A stretch of 64,000 nucleotides of DNA from an uncultured Gardnerella sp. (GTDB lineage: Bacteria; Actinomycetota; Actinomycetes; Actinomycetales; Bifidobacteriaceae): the NCBI GenBank assembly GCA_947088155.1, contig CAMUFL010000004.1, forward strand, positions 61,001 to 125,000. Reading direction: 5' to 3'. A program made the position numbers and the translations under genes. Shown here in pieces: positions 18,038 to 25,816 of the stretch; position 1 is the first letter of the stretch; each line of letters begins with the position of its first letter. The notes below the pieces were generated by a model that was given only the letters and a program-made list of their open reading frames with translations, searched no databases and was not told the DNA's origin.

Positions 18038-19513
18038 ATGATACTCCCTGAAAATTTGATGAACTTGATTCGTCAGGGCGAGGGGCTGACAGTCGAATTC
18101 AAAAAATCAACAACAGATATTACGAAGGATGTCTACGATACTGTTTGTTCTTTTTCTAATCGGGATGGCGGTCATATTTTCTTTGGTGTGAAGGATAACG
18201 GGACGATTCTCGGTGTTGATAAAGACTGCGTTGAACAGATGAAGAAAAATTTTGTTACTACGATCAACAATGAGAGAAAAATGTATCCTCCACTCTATTT
18301 GACTACAGAGGAATATGAGATTGATGGGCGTATTGTTCTTTATGTCTATGTCCCGGTTGGAAAAACCGTTTATCGTAATGCGGGCAGAATATTTGATCGC
18401 AATAATGAGTCTGACATCGATATTACAGATAATGCGGATATGGTTTTCAACCTTTATGCCCGTAAGCAAAGTACCTATTTTGTGAATAAGGTTTACCCTG
18501 CCATCCCGGTTTCAAGCCTTCGCCATGATCTTATGGATCGGGCAAGGAGAATGGCGAGAGTGAATACTGAGCACCATCCGTGGGTTGACATGACGGATGA
18601 GGAGATGCTCAGAAGCTGTGGGCTTATACTTGAGGATCCGGAAACGAACAAAGAAGGTATCACACTTGCGGCAGTCTTACTCTTTGGTACGGATAACCGT
18701 ATTATGTCCGTGTTACCTCAGCATAAGACAGACGCTATTTTCAGAGTGTTCAATGTTGATCGTTATGATGACAGGGATGTGGTGATCACAAACCTGATTG
18801 AAAGTTATGATCGTCTGATGGAATTTGGAAAGAAGCATCTGAATGATGTTTTTACATTGGATGGTGTCCAGCGGATAAGCGCCAGAGATAAAATCCTGCG
18901 TGAGATTATTTCCAATTTGTTGATGCACCGTGATTTTTCCAGTGGATATGTACCGAAGCTTGTCATTGAACGGGATAAGATTACAACAGAGAATGCGAAC
19001 CTTGCGCATGGGCACGGCAACCTAAATCTGAAAACATTCAAGCCATTTGCAAAGAATCCGCCGATAGCAAAAGTGTTCCGTGAGATCGGTCTTGCTGACG
19101 AATTGGGAAGCGGCATGCGCAACAGCTATAAATACACGAAGATGTATTCTGGTGGAGAGCCTGTCTTTACAGAGGCAGATGTTTTTACGACAGTGATTCC
19201 TCTTTCTGAGGTTGCAACCGCCACGGTCGGTCCGACCGAAGAACTTGATCCAAGGGAGCAAGTAAAGGAGCAAGTAAAGGAGCAAGTAAAGGAGCAAGTA
19301 AAGGAGCAAGTTACGATACAAGCTCTCCTTCAATTTTGTATCGTTCCTCGTAGTAGGAAAGAAATGCAAGAATTTATGGGGCTGACCGGTAGAAGAAACT
19401 TTTCTGAAAAATATATCAAGCCTTTGCTTAGTGCAGGAAAAATAGAAATGACGATACCAGATAAGCCAAACAGCAGGAACCAGAAATATAGAAAAGTGAA
19501 CATTGAAGATTAA
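18038..19513 (+). CDS. AlbA_2/Schlafen-type ATP-binding protein
   Basis: Cytoplasmic protein of the divergent AAA-4 (Schlafen AlbA_2) family, often annotated as a transcriptional regulator or ATP-dependent helicase-like protein. ATG 18038 is preferred over the in-frame ATG at 18020 because AAGGGGTGAG fits it. AlbA_2 domain about residues 10-130 (GEGLTVEFKKS, SFSNRDGGHIFFGV). A GHKL-like C-terminal part (REIISNLLMHRDFSSG, ADELGSGMRNSYKY) spans about 280-395. A low-complexity VKEQ repeat follows, then a winged-helix-like end (RKEMQEFMGLTGRRNF). Such proteins are common in mobile islands and some act in phage defence, but no target is evident here. Confidence 0.8.
   Translation: MILPENLMNLIRQGEGLTVEFKKSTTDITKDVYDTVCSFSNRDGGHIFFGVKDNGTILGVDKDCVEQMKKNFVTTINNERKMYPPLYLTTEEYEIDGRIVLYVYVPVGKTVYRNAGRIFDRNNESDIDITDNADMVFNLYARKQSTYFVNKVYPAIPVSSLRHDLMDRARRMARVNTEHHPWVDMTDEEMLRSCGLILEDPETNKEGITLAAVLLFGTDNRIMSVLPQHKTDAIFRVFNVDRYDDRDVVITNLIESYDRLMEFGKKHLNDVFTLDGVQRISARDKILREIISNLLMHRDFSSGYVPKLVIERDKITTENANLAHGHGNLNLKTFKPFAKNPPIAKVFREIGLADELGSGMRNSYKYTKMYSGGEPVFTEADVFTTVIPLSEVATATVGPTEELDPREQVKEQVKEQVKEQVKEQVTIQALLQFCIVPRSRKEMQEFMGLTGRRNFSEKYIKPLLSAGKIEMTIPDKPNSRNQKYRKVNIED
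19256..19312 (+). repeat. 12-bp tandem repeat in the AlbA_2 gene
   Basis: GAGCAAGTAAAG is repeated four times exactly with a fifth partial copy, coding for repeated EQVK. The unit is a multiple of three, so copy-number change would alter linker length and not the frame. Confidence 0.9.
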
Positions 19514-19532
19514 AAAGCGACCATTGGAGACA

Positions 19533-19590
19533 GAAACCATATATCGAATAGAGGAAAACGTACATTCAATGTACAGTTTTGGTTTCACCA
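19533..19590 (+). terminator. terminator-like hairpin after the AlbA_2 gene
   Basis: GTACATT-C-AATGTAC (19560-19574) is flanked by AAAAC/GTTTT and, further out, GAAACC (19533) and GGTTTC (19581). The T-run is short. Confidence 0.5.
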
Positions 19591-20101
19591 ATAGGTATGT
19601 AGAGGCGATGGGATTTCAGACATATTCCCTCAGAGCGAGTCTTGAAACGAACGTCAAATCTACGGATTTGCATATCATAGGTAGGAACATGTCCTTTGAA
19701 CTGTTTCCGAGAACGTATGAGGGCAAAAATCGGTGTGTTTTCCTCAAAAAATGCGCTTTGACCAATTCCCGCGAACGAACGTGAATTTGGTTACACACTC
19801 GACATTAATATGAATCAGTAGAGCCATACAGAATCAGTGGCGCTCCTTTGCAAATCGTGACTGTTTCAAGATATCGTTTTGATGACACCTACTTGCGTAT
19901 AGTCTAGTTGCTGCGTTTTCGTTCTGACATTTGTTTGTGTTTGTGAATGTGATTGTAAGACTAAATAATCTTGTTAGAAAGAAAAATTTGTGTTAGTTTG
20001 CTAAAATGCTCACTGTGGTGTAATATATGCAAATAACAGTACCCGACGCGCATCTTAACAATGCGGGTCAATTCGGGTTTTCTGATTTTTAAGGAGAGAG
20101 A
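19591..20101. other. intergenic stretch, no gene supported
   Basis: About 510 bases. A 93-codon open frame crosses 19503-19784, but it has no Shine-Dalgarno and no recognisable family, and it overlaps the terminator. CGCAT-N7-ATGCG (around 20048-20064) forms a small hairpin just before the next gene, whose promoter must lie here. Confidence 0.4.
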
Positions 20102-20665
20102 ATGATGCGTAAAGCAATGAAAATGTTATCTGTACCGATTGTTAGTATCTCACTAGTATTGTGTTCAGCTGAAGTGTCTTCCGCTAACACATTGACAGAG
20201 CGCGGTAACTTCACATATGCTGCTGGTAGCCTATCTTCTACTACAACTATGACAGATGCAGACTTGGATGCGTTGATCCGTGCATTTGAATCAGTGCCTG
20301 CTGATTTGAAGTATGCTAATCCACGTACAACTTCAAATTATGAAGCACGCTTAAATGCAGCATTGCATGGCTTAACGTTTAAGTCACTGATGCGTAGGAA
20401 TAGGGTTTCTATTGGACATTACGCACCGATGGTTAATTGGGTCGGATGTGCATTAGCGATAGCTTCATTTGTATTTCAATATGGTGTGCCTATTGCTAAG
20501 GCACTTGGTTGGCTGAAGCGAGCGAAGCAAATATATGGAACTGTGTCGGCTATCTGGAAAGCATTTAAGCGAGGAGAGCTTCTAGCTCATCTTGGTTCTG
20601 ATGGAGCTAAGTTTTTGGAAAGTATTCTCGGTATCGAGCCAATTACTCGTAATTGCCTTTCCTAG
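20102..20665 (+). CDS. secreted protein of unknown function, possible bacteriocin-like peptide precursor
   Basis: 187 residues with a Sec signal peptide (basic MMRKAMK, hydrophobic core, likely cut after about residue 27 at VSSA). The mature part begins polar and ends in a hydrophobic, amphipathic helical segment (about 108-180) bounded by two Cys (C116 in WVGCALAI and C185 in RNCLS) that could form a disulfide. AAGGAG is 5 bases before the ATG. Two small membrane-protein genes follow at once, an arrangement seen for toxin or bacteriocin plus immunity/transport proteins. No catalytic motif. Role inferred only from architecture; it could equally be a surface-interaction protein. Confidence 0.65.
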   Translation: MMRKAMKMLSVPIVSISLVLCSAEVSSANTLTERGNFTYAAGSLSSTTTMTDADLDALIRAFESVPADLKYANPRTTSNYEARLNAALHGLTFKSLMRRNRVSIGHYAPMVNWVGCALAIASFVFQYGVPIAKALGWLKRAKQIYGTVSAIWKAFKRGELLAHLGSDGAKFLESILGIEPITRNCLS

Positions 20666-20674
20666 GGGTAGATG

Positions 20675-21169
20675 ATGAGTGAGACGAATGTAAGGCCAGT
20701 GCTTTTCAAGCATGCTTTTTGGGGTCATGTGATTACAGAAACTGTTGCTGGTATTTGCACGCTTATTATTGCGCTGCTTGTACAGCAGTTCGTAGGGCAC
20801 CGCGTACTAGGTTGGGAAACTGTGGTCATACTCGCGTTGAGTGTTGTGGTGTTTTCGCTGCTAAGTACAGCGTATTTGCAGTGGGATAGGCATCGTAGAC
20901 CAGATGACGGGTCTGGCGATTTGCTTATCGGAATCATCGATTTTGTGCTCAGGCTGCTGGTGACTTCTGGTATTGCTTTATTGCTTGTTTCCGATACTAC
21001 GCTGCTTAGCATTATTATTGGAGTAGCGATTACTAGTGTGTTGATGTTTGTTTTTGAAAAGCCTTGGCAGCCAGGTATGACGGATGCGCAATTACAGGAA
21101 GCTTCACAGAAATCGGTTGAGCTTGGCGTTCAAATGCTTGAAGAAGAGCGCGTAAAGCGCGCTAGGTGA
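20675..21169 (+). CDS. four-TM membrane protein, paired with the next gene
   Basis: 164 residues from ATG 20675 (AGGGGT five bases upstream; an ATG one codon earlier is too close to it). Four hydrophobic segments (about residues 18-40, 49-68, 85-107 and 110-128) are followed by a charged cytoplasmic tail of about 35 residues. It starts 9 bases after the secreted-protein stop. The pattern IDFVLRLLVTSGIALLL ... LSIIIGVAITSVLMF is echoed in the following gene (VLLRLLIFGVLAWLL ... ISVVVGIVLTNIVLV), so the two are probably ancient duplicates. Candidate immunity or export partner of the secreted protein; function not shown. Confidence 0.65.
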   Translation: MSETNVRPVLFKHAFWGHVITETVAGICTLIIALLVQQFVGHRVLGWETVVILALSVVVFSLLSTAYLQWDRHRRPDDGSGDLLIGIIDFVLRLLVTSGIALLLVSDTTLLSIIIGVAITSVLMFVFEKPWQPGMTDAQLQEASQKSVELGVQMLEEERVKRAR

Positions 21170-21174
21170 GCAAC

Positions 21175-21633
21175 ATGATTGCATTACAGCATGCGAGCGC
21201 AGGTAAAACAGACACTCCTAGAAGTACGTCTCTAACATTTTCCTCGTTAATCGTTGCGAATATGCTGATGGAAGCAGTATATGATGTTGTCACATTTTTG
21301 CTTGCATTGATGCTGCAATGGTGGATGCTGGGTAGTATCGCTGGCTGGCGAACGCTACTTGTCATATTCTTCGGCAATATGCTATTTTCTTGCGCGGCGG
21401 CTGCGATTATGGTTCTGATGGGCGCATTGAAGGCTGATCAACCGAAATGCCTAACAAAAAGTTGGCCTTTTTTGACTATTTCTGTATTGCTTAGACTACT
21501 AATTTTCGGTGTTCTCGCTTGGCTTCTTACACCGGGTTTGGCATGGATAAGCGTAGTCGTTGGCATTGTGCTTACCAATATTGTTCTCGTTATCAAGCGG
21601 CATCCACGGAGAAGAACCGCAGTAGCCGCATAA
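21175..21633 (+). CDS. four-TM membrane protein, paralogue of the preceding gene
   Basis: 152 residues from ATG 21175, with AGGTGAG just upstream; an in-frame GTG at 21166 overlaps the previous stop and is an alternative. Four hydrophobic segments, an LRLL motif at the start of the third and a basic C-terminal end (KRHPRRR). Similar in layout and in several positions to the preceding protein, which suggests tandem duplication and perhaps a heteromeric membrane complex. Last gene of the three-gene unit. Confidence 0.6.
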   Translation: MIALQHASAGKTDTPRSTSLTFSSLIVANMLMEAVYDVVTFLLALMLQWWMLGSIAGWRTLLVIFFGNMLFSCAAAAIMVLMGALKADQPKCLTKSWPFLTISVLLRLLIFGVLAWLLTPGLAWISVVVGIVLTNIVLVIKRHPRRRTAVAA

Positions 21634-21777
21634 GATTTTATAAGACTGTTTTCTTCTCTTTTAAGCAAAGGGTTCTACGCACGTTGCAAGAAGGTTTTCT
21701 CTTGCCAGAAGCAGGCTATCTTCTTGATATTAAAAACCATAAATAGATTCAAAAATGCATGTTTAGACCATTTGAGC

Positions 21778-22075
21778 TAGTCTGTTTCATTATCACTATT
21801 CTCTTTAACTACTCTAATCTTGCGCTCTAAAAGTCCAATACGTTGCTTAAGTGGAATTATTTTTGCCAGTTGTTGCATTATAACGACTAACTAAATAAGG
21901 AGCTTCTCCGCACGTTATTTCCATTCGACGTTCATCTACATATGTCATCCAATTTGTTGAGCGTTTCTCTGAAAACTCAATTTTTTCTGCGGTAGAAATC
22001 CAACTTTTATATTTACTATGGTTAAAAACACCTTTTTACCAAAACATGCTTCGTCAATGTTGTTATAATCACTAT
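21778..22075 (-). pseudogene. decayed restriction-modification-type protein fragment
   Basis: Reading the minus strand from about 22075 gives a broken but recognisable sequence: NNIDEACFGKKVF, then after a one-base shift near 22021 HSKYKSWISTAEKIEFSEK, then MTYVDERRMEITCGEAPYLV and SRYNATTGK. A stop and shift near 21868 are followed by LKQRIGLLERKIRVVKEN and a final stop at 21778. The ITCGEAPYLVSRY and RIGLLxRKxRVV segments resemble (from memory) a conserved part of DNA-methyltransferase/restriction proteins. At least two frame breaks mean it is dead. Confidence 0.5.
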
Positions 22076-22122
22076 CGTATCCACGATAGTGATAACCTTT
22101 CTGCTGCACTGAGAAGTAATTA

Positions 22123-22338
22123 TCATGGCAACCATAACTGGATCAACGCACCAACAACCCCGCACGCCATTAGAGGGTATAATGGAGCATATAGAGCAGA
22201 GGTGTTCCACCAGAAGCGATAGACTAGTATTCCTAGGCTTACCAGCACAGCTAATAGGGGTATTAGCTGTAACCTATTCCATTTAGTGGTGGACACGATA
22301 GTATGTTCCTTTGCTATTTGAGTCTGGCCATCCGCCAT
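22123..22338 (-). CDS. small two-TM membrane protein, start overlapping the amidase fragment
   Basis: 71 residues from ATG 22338, starting inside the 3' end of the amidase fragment in another frame (56-base overlap). Two hydrophobic segments: LQLIPLLAVLVSLGILVYRF and ALYAPLYPLMACGVVGALIQ. No clear Shine-Dalgarno. It may have been translationally coupled to the amidase gene. Because its partner is broken, it may itself be a relic. Confidence 0.4.
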   Translation of the reverse strand: MADGQTQIAKEHTIVSTTKWNRLQLIPLLAVLVSLGILVYRFWWNTSALYAPLYPLMACGVVGALIQLWLP

Positions 22339-22561
22339 TCCAATCAAGGTAGTTTCGGGTATGCTGGTCAATCCGTAACCTGCCAACGCTCTTGGTGCGG
22401 ACGAAACCCGCATGATTTACAGTACCATCACTTGAGAAGTCTACAGCAATGAAATCTCCGCTACGGACATTAGACACGAAACTATTCCAATACTTTGTGC
22501 TATAGCCAGACCCCGTGTAGTTCTTGAAAACATCGGCATTTAAAAAGTGTTGTTGGCGCTA
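22283..22561 (-). pseudogene. C-terminal remnant of an amidase-domain (Amidase_6-like) protein
   Basis: The open segment reads HFLNADVFKNYTG, STKYWNSF, then VRSGDFIAVDFSSDGTVNHA and RIDQHTRNYLDW. This resembles the Amidase_6 domain found at the end of secreted Firmicutes/actinobacterial proteins (GD-x-V-x-x-D-x-x-x-DG-x-x-x-H and QHT-x-N-Y). An in-frame stop at 22559 cuts it from any N-terminal part and no start or signal peptide remains. The identification is from memory of the domain pattern; the truncation is directly visible. Confidence 0.55.
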
Positions 22562-22863
22562 AAAGGTTTGCGGTTCAGAGGCCTGATTGTGGTTGGAACA
22601 TCTTAGATGCAAGAGTCCTACTACTGGTTGTGGTAGAAAAGGACGAATCAACATTGCGATTAGGGAAAACGTCAGCTTAGAGCTTTGAAAAGCGGGTGAT
22701 TTTTGCGCTCACGTGAAGTGGGTTGGTATCAGCGACACGGTGTCGAGCGTGAAACTGCCCTAGGCTGGTTTCTCTAGGAGTTTCTTACACTCTCATTTTG
22801 GTACAAACCTGGTTTGGGAGCAACTTTGTTCGGTAGGGGGTGTTTTTCTTGTTGGTAGGCACA
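22562..22863. other. gene-free stretch with nested inverted repeats
   Basis: No coding frame supported. CGACAC/GTGTCG (22735-22747) is a near-perfect palindrome enclosed by TCACG (around 22711) and CGTGA (around 22750). CCTAG/CTAGG follow near 22760-22780. Possibly remains of a mobile-element end. Confidence 0.35.
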
Positions 22864-22903
22864 AAAATTTGGGCATTATCTCATTGCGAAATAACGCCCA
22901 AAC
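22864..22903 (-). terminator. intrinsic terminator of the Cys-rich membrane protein gene
   Basis: On the minus strand TTTGGGCGTTAT pairs with ATAATGCCCAAA and is followed by TTTTTGTG. It lies downstream of the gene ending at 23067. Confidence 0.85.
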
Positions 22904-23066
22904 TAGGGTGAGCAGACGGCTTTTGCCTATTGTACGAACCTCAACCGATGTTCAACAAGAGGACACAGTTCGCCGTCGGCAATATATCAATAGCTATCTG
23001 ACTAGCGCTCCATTTGTGTTTATCATTGCAGTTAATTCCTCTTCGGTTTTATTAGAAGCGATGAAT

Positions 23067-23978
23067 CTACTCCCATGCTCGATATATACAACCGGAGATG
23101 CTACCACCGGTCCAACCCGTGGCTGCACTAAGACAATAAATGCATCCAGCACCAGCGGTCAAAGCGCAGGCCCAACTACATGCAACTGAGATAACTGCCA
23201 GTACTGCCCAATTAATTCCAATACTGTTCAAACACTGGTTCAGCTTTCCCCAGTTCATGCCTAGCGGCTTAATTGCTCCCTTGCTTCCGGTACCGAGATT
23301 CACAACCGTTTTATTTGCCGATAGCTTGCCATTGTTCCACAGGCGAACCTGAACCTTGTTATCAGACAGCATTTTACCATAGACTTCCTGCGTCACAAGT
23401 TTACCGTTCTCCCATATAAACAAAATCTTGTTTGCTAGGGACAGCTCTGACTTAAGTGGCACAGCTACAATCTTCTTCGAATCAAGAGTATAAGCTTGCG
23501 CAGCAGACCACTTAGGGGTTGCGCCACTCTTTGGCGAATACTTCAATTCTTTGGCAGAGAGGACTTGTTCTTCTAAATCCACGCCCTTAAGTTCAACCAG
23601 TGACCTGTTAGTGTTCGCAATAGCGTTCAAGTCTGGTTCCTTATAGGTGATTGTTTCTGACTTAATAGAAGGATAATTATCCGACCCTGCAGCTTGAGCA
23701 GCGTAAGTCTGTGTTGCCACTAAAGCAATAGCGGTCAAACACGCAACCACGCCAATCCCAACAGTAAGCAAAATATTGTTTTCAGCCTTACTCTTCATGC
23801 CTAAAGAAATAGCCACAACAAGTAGCAGTACTCCAACAATCCGGAAGGTTAAGCTGAAAATATATCCTGGAACTGCAAATGCTAGAGCTTGAAATCCAAT
23901 CGACGCAAACAACAACGCGACGATAAGCCGTTTTGAGTTGCCGTGTTTCGCTGATGCACTATTTGACGATACACTCAT
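23067..23978 (-). CDS. membrane protein with Cys-rich, bacteriocin-like C terminus
   Basis: 303 residues. Three N-terminal hydrophobic segments (about 18-37, 43-60 and 69-92) precede a polar region (about 95-235) and a glycine/alanine-rich hydrophobic tail with six Cys (C249, C267, C271, C279, C282, C297; core CSWACALTAGAGCIYC). That tail resembles the Cys-rich C-terminal domains related to halocin C8 that occur at the end of larger precursors; this is a resemblance by eye. AAAGGAAT precedes the ATG. A consensus promoter and a strong terminator frame it as a single-gene unit. Alternatives are an anchored surface protein or a self-immunity/bacteriocin fusion. Confidence 0.6.
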   Translation of the reverse strand: MSVSSNSASAKHGNSKRLIVALLFASIGFQALAFAVPGYIFSLTFRIVGVLLLVVAISLGMKSKAENNILLTVGIGVVACLTAIALVATQTYAAQAAGSDNYPSIKSETITYKEPDLNAIANTNRSLVELKGVDLEEQVLSAKELKYSPKSGATPKWSAAQAYTLDSKKIVAVPLKSELSLANKILFIWENGKLVTQEVYGKMLSDNKVQVRLWNNGKLSANKTVVNLGTGSKGAIKPLGMNWGKLNQCLNSIGINWAVLAVISVACSWACALTAGAGCIYCLSAATGWTGGSISGCIYRAWE

Positions 23979-24075
23979 TGTCTATTCCTTTCGTTTGGTC
24001 GATATCGAGATTGAGTGTCGGAAAGAGGGGTAGCCGGGACTCTCTAAGGCTGGACTACCTTACCTACACTACTTC

Positions 24076-24104
24076 AGTTTATGTGACATGGGGCACGTCG
24101 TCAA
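24076..24104 (-). promoter_or_regulatory. promoter of the Cys-rich membrane protein gene
   Basis: On the minus strand TTGACG (24099-24104) and TAAACT (24076-24081) are separated by exactly 17 bases, about 100 bases before the ATG. Confidence 0.65.
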
Positions 24105-24154
24105 TGTGTTTCAAGTTAAAATAAAAGTAATCCTCACCATTATATACGCTACCA

Positions 24155-24281
24155 CTAGGTCGCGTATGGCCGGTCGAGCGCCATGATGGTAGCGACGACG
24201 CCGTCGATTTTCTCAGTGCTTTTTGTTTGTCGGGTTTGATGTTGTCTGTCATGTAGACGCGGACGTGGATGTCGTTGAGTG
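24155..24281 (-). pseudogene. C-terminal relic of a phage terminase large subunit
   Basis: The minus strand reads NDIHVR, then TDNIKPDKQK and, after a one-base shift, STEKIDGVVATIMALDRPYA and a stop. The same positions of the intact terminase in this window (near 47175-47290) read DNIFIR, GNIKADKEK and STEKIDGAIATIMALDRA. Only about 40 codons survive. The relic is more GC-rich than the resident copy, so it comes from a different, earlier prophage. Confidence 0.8.
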
Positions 24282-24387
24282 TTCAGCCATAAATTTTTGG
24301 TACTGAAGAGGATCTGGCATAGTCGTAGCTGCTATTTCTGGAATAGTATTTTTAGGGTTATAGGCACAAAGGGGCTTAGGACAATTT

Positions 24388-25229
24388 TTAGACATTTTGT
24401 GCAGTCATATCACGATGTTCCGTAATTGTCTTTCCATTAAGACCTATTTTAATTCTGTGATTGTTGTAAAAATCAATATAAGTATGAATAGCTTGAAGTA
24501 GTTCTTCCGTACTATCACAGTTAAGTGGATAATACATTTCTGTTTTCATTCGTCCAAAAAAGCATTCACAGGCAGCATTATCTCCACTGTTTCCTTTTCT
24601 TGACATGGAGCGTGTAATACCAAGACCTTCTAGTCTCTCAATCCACCTGCCACCTCTATAGTGACCTCCTCTATCGGTATGAATAACTAAGCTTTTACAT
24701 TCTGTAGTGTCGAGGGTAGATAAAGACCCTTCTAACATTTCATCTTCAAGACACTGATTTGGGTGGTTTGAAAGAGCGTAAGAGACCACCTTACCATCAA
24801 AACAGTCAATCATAGGGCTTAAATAGAGTTTTGACTCTTTGCTGAAAACTCAGTAATGTCTGTAAGCCAAATCTTATTAGGTGAATCTGCATGAAAATTA
24901 TTGTTAACAATGTTACTACATGCAGGAGTAATTTCTCCTATGTAACTTGAATAGCGTCTTTTACGCCTGGCATATCTAACCTCAATTAACTCTTCTTTCA
25001 TGAGCCGTCTTACTACTTTTTCAGATACTTTAATACCTTTAGTTCTCAACAGTAACCATATTCTAAGAGAGCCATAAGTAAAGAAGTTTTCTTCTGAAAT
25101 CTCGTGTATGCAACCTCGCATATGTGCGTATTTGTCAGGTTTTTGAAGAGCCTTTTTAGCATAGTAATAACTTGAACGTTTTATCTGAAGTGTTTTAATC
25201 AGAAGCTCTAACGGTAATACTAAAAGTAG
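24388..25229 (-). pseudogene. IS3-family transposase OrfB, frameshifted and 5'-truncated
   Basis: DDE transposase of the IS3/IS150 group. The 5' half (25229 to about 24820) shows KRSSYYYAKKALQKPDKYAH, the helical HTH_21 part and the first catalytic Asp in WLTDITEFSAK. The 3' half, in another frame, continues KLYLSPMIDCFDGKVVSYAL, with the second Asp in VIHTDRGGHY and the Glu in NAACECFFGRMKTE. The two halves join if one A is restored in the run at about 24839, so a single-base deletion killed the gene. OrfA and clear terminal repeats are missing, so the element is an immobile relic. Confidence 0.85.
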
Positions 25230-25275
25230 TTAGGCCTATAACACTTTTTGCGGAGTGAGGATTTCTGATATTAAT

Positions 25276-25358
25276 ACGGTTGGGATTATATTAGATTTGT
25301 TGGGATTGTATTAAATACAGTTGGGACTTTATTAGCTACGGTTGGGACTCTATTAGAG
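25276..25358. repeat. four imperfect 21-bp direct repeats
   Basis: Units begin at 25276, 25297, 25317 and 25338 and share GTTGGGA-N3-TATTA (for example ACGGTTGGGACTCTATTAG). Spacing is 20-21 bp, about two helical turns, like iterons or protein-binding arrays. They lie just outside the prophage. Confidence 0.8.
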
Positions 25359-25740
25359 CGTGGCTAATGCTCGTTTTGTTTTCTAAAACGAGTGTTGTTC
25401 AACGAGAAGGGGGGTGAAAACATTGTTAACGCTTAAACCTCAAAGCACGTAGCTTTCAAGGCAAGTGTGGTTTTTACATGTCAAACTGTTATAAAAACGA
25501 GATTATTACACTCTTTTTTACACTCATGATACGGGTTTTAAGAAAGAGCGGGTAAATGTTGTAAGAATTTTTGGAACAATTAACAAGATTGTGGTTAATG
25601 ATTAATCAATAAGACACTACTAATAAACAGTTAAAGCCTGATTAGCTATAGGGCGATGAGATACGTCAATAGGATCCTCATGGTTTTTCATGACTCCTAT
25701 GAAGTACCTCTATTCTACTATGGCTGTTTTTCAGGTATTA

Positions 25741-25774
25741 GAGTCGGTGCTTCATAAAGTATCGGCTCTTTTTT
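25741..25774 (+). terminator. terminator/attenuator before the phage sigma-like gene
   Basis: GAGTCGGTGCTT (25741-25752) pairs with AAGTATCGGCTC (25757-25768), three G-U pairs, followed by TTTTTT. It lies 43 bases before the next gene, so either a leader transcript stops here or the first gene is attenuated. Confidence 0.75.
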
Positions 25775-25816
25775 GTATGTGTCTTCACCCTACCGCTGCA
25801 GGCGGGAAGGGTGAGC

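Larger units (their letters stand above)
25230..25816. other. non-coding left edge of the prophage
   Basis: About 590 bases without a supported gene, spanning the end of the IS relic and the start of the prophage. It holds the 21-bp repeats, a hairpin CTCGTTTT-N7-AAAACGAG (25370-25392), a longer hairpin at 25670-25699 (ATAGGA and TCATG paired with CATGA and TCCTAT) and a terminator at 25741. The left attachment site must be near here but its core could not be identified without the right end. Confidence 0.5.

Noticed and set aside
19022..19591. 189-codon minus-strand frame with a LLLYLLLY repeat
   Set aside because: The repeat is only the complement of the VKEQ-coding 12-bp units; no start signal.
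19503..19784. 93-codon plus frame after the AlbA_2 gene
   Set aside because: No Shine-Dalgarno, overlaps the AlbA_2 stop and a terminator hairpin, no recognisable family.
22022..22210. 62-codon minus frame rich in Ile and Thr
   Set aside because: Runs in the wrong frame across the RM-type relic; the other frame gives the conserved-looking peptide.
25276..25358. Repeat array considered as a CRISPR
   Set aside because: Units of about 21 bp are contiguous without spacers and are imperfect; no cas genes nearby.
25651..25700. Possible fluoride (crcB) riboswitch: GGGCGATGAG followed by CATGACTCCTA
   Set aside because: The CATGACTCCTA part is better explained as one arm of a simple long hairpin with ATAGGATCCTCATG. 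The pseudoknot pairs do not fit, and no fluoride exporter follows.
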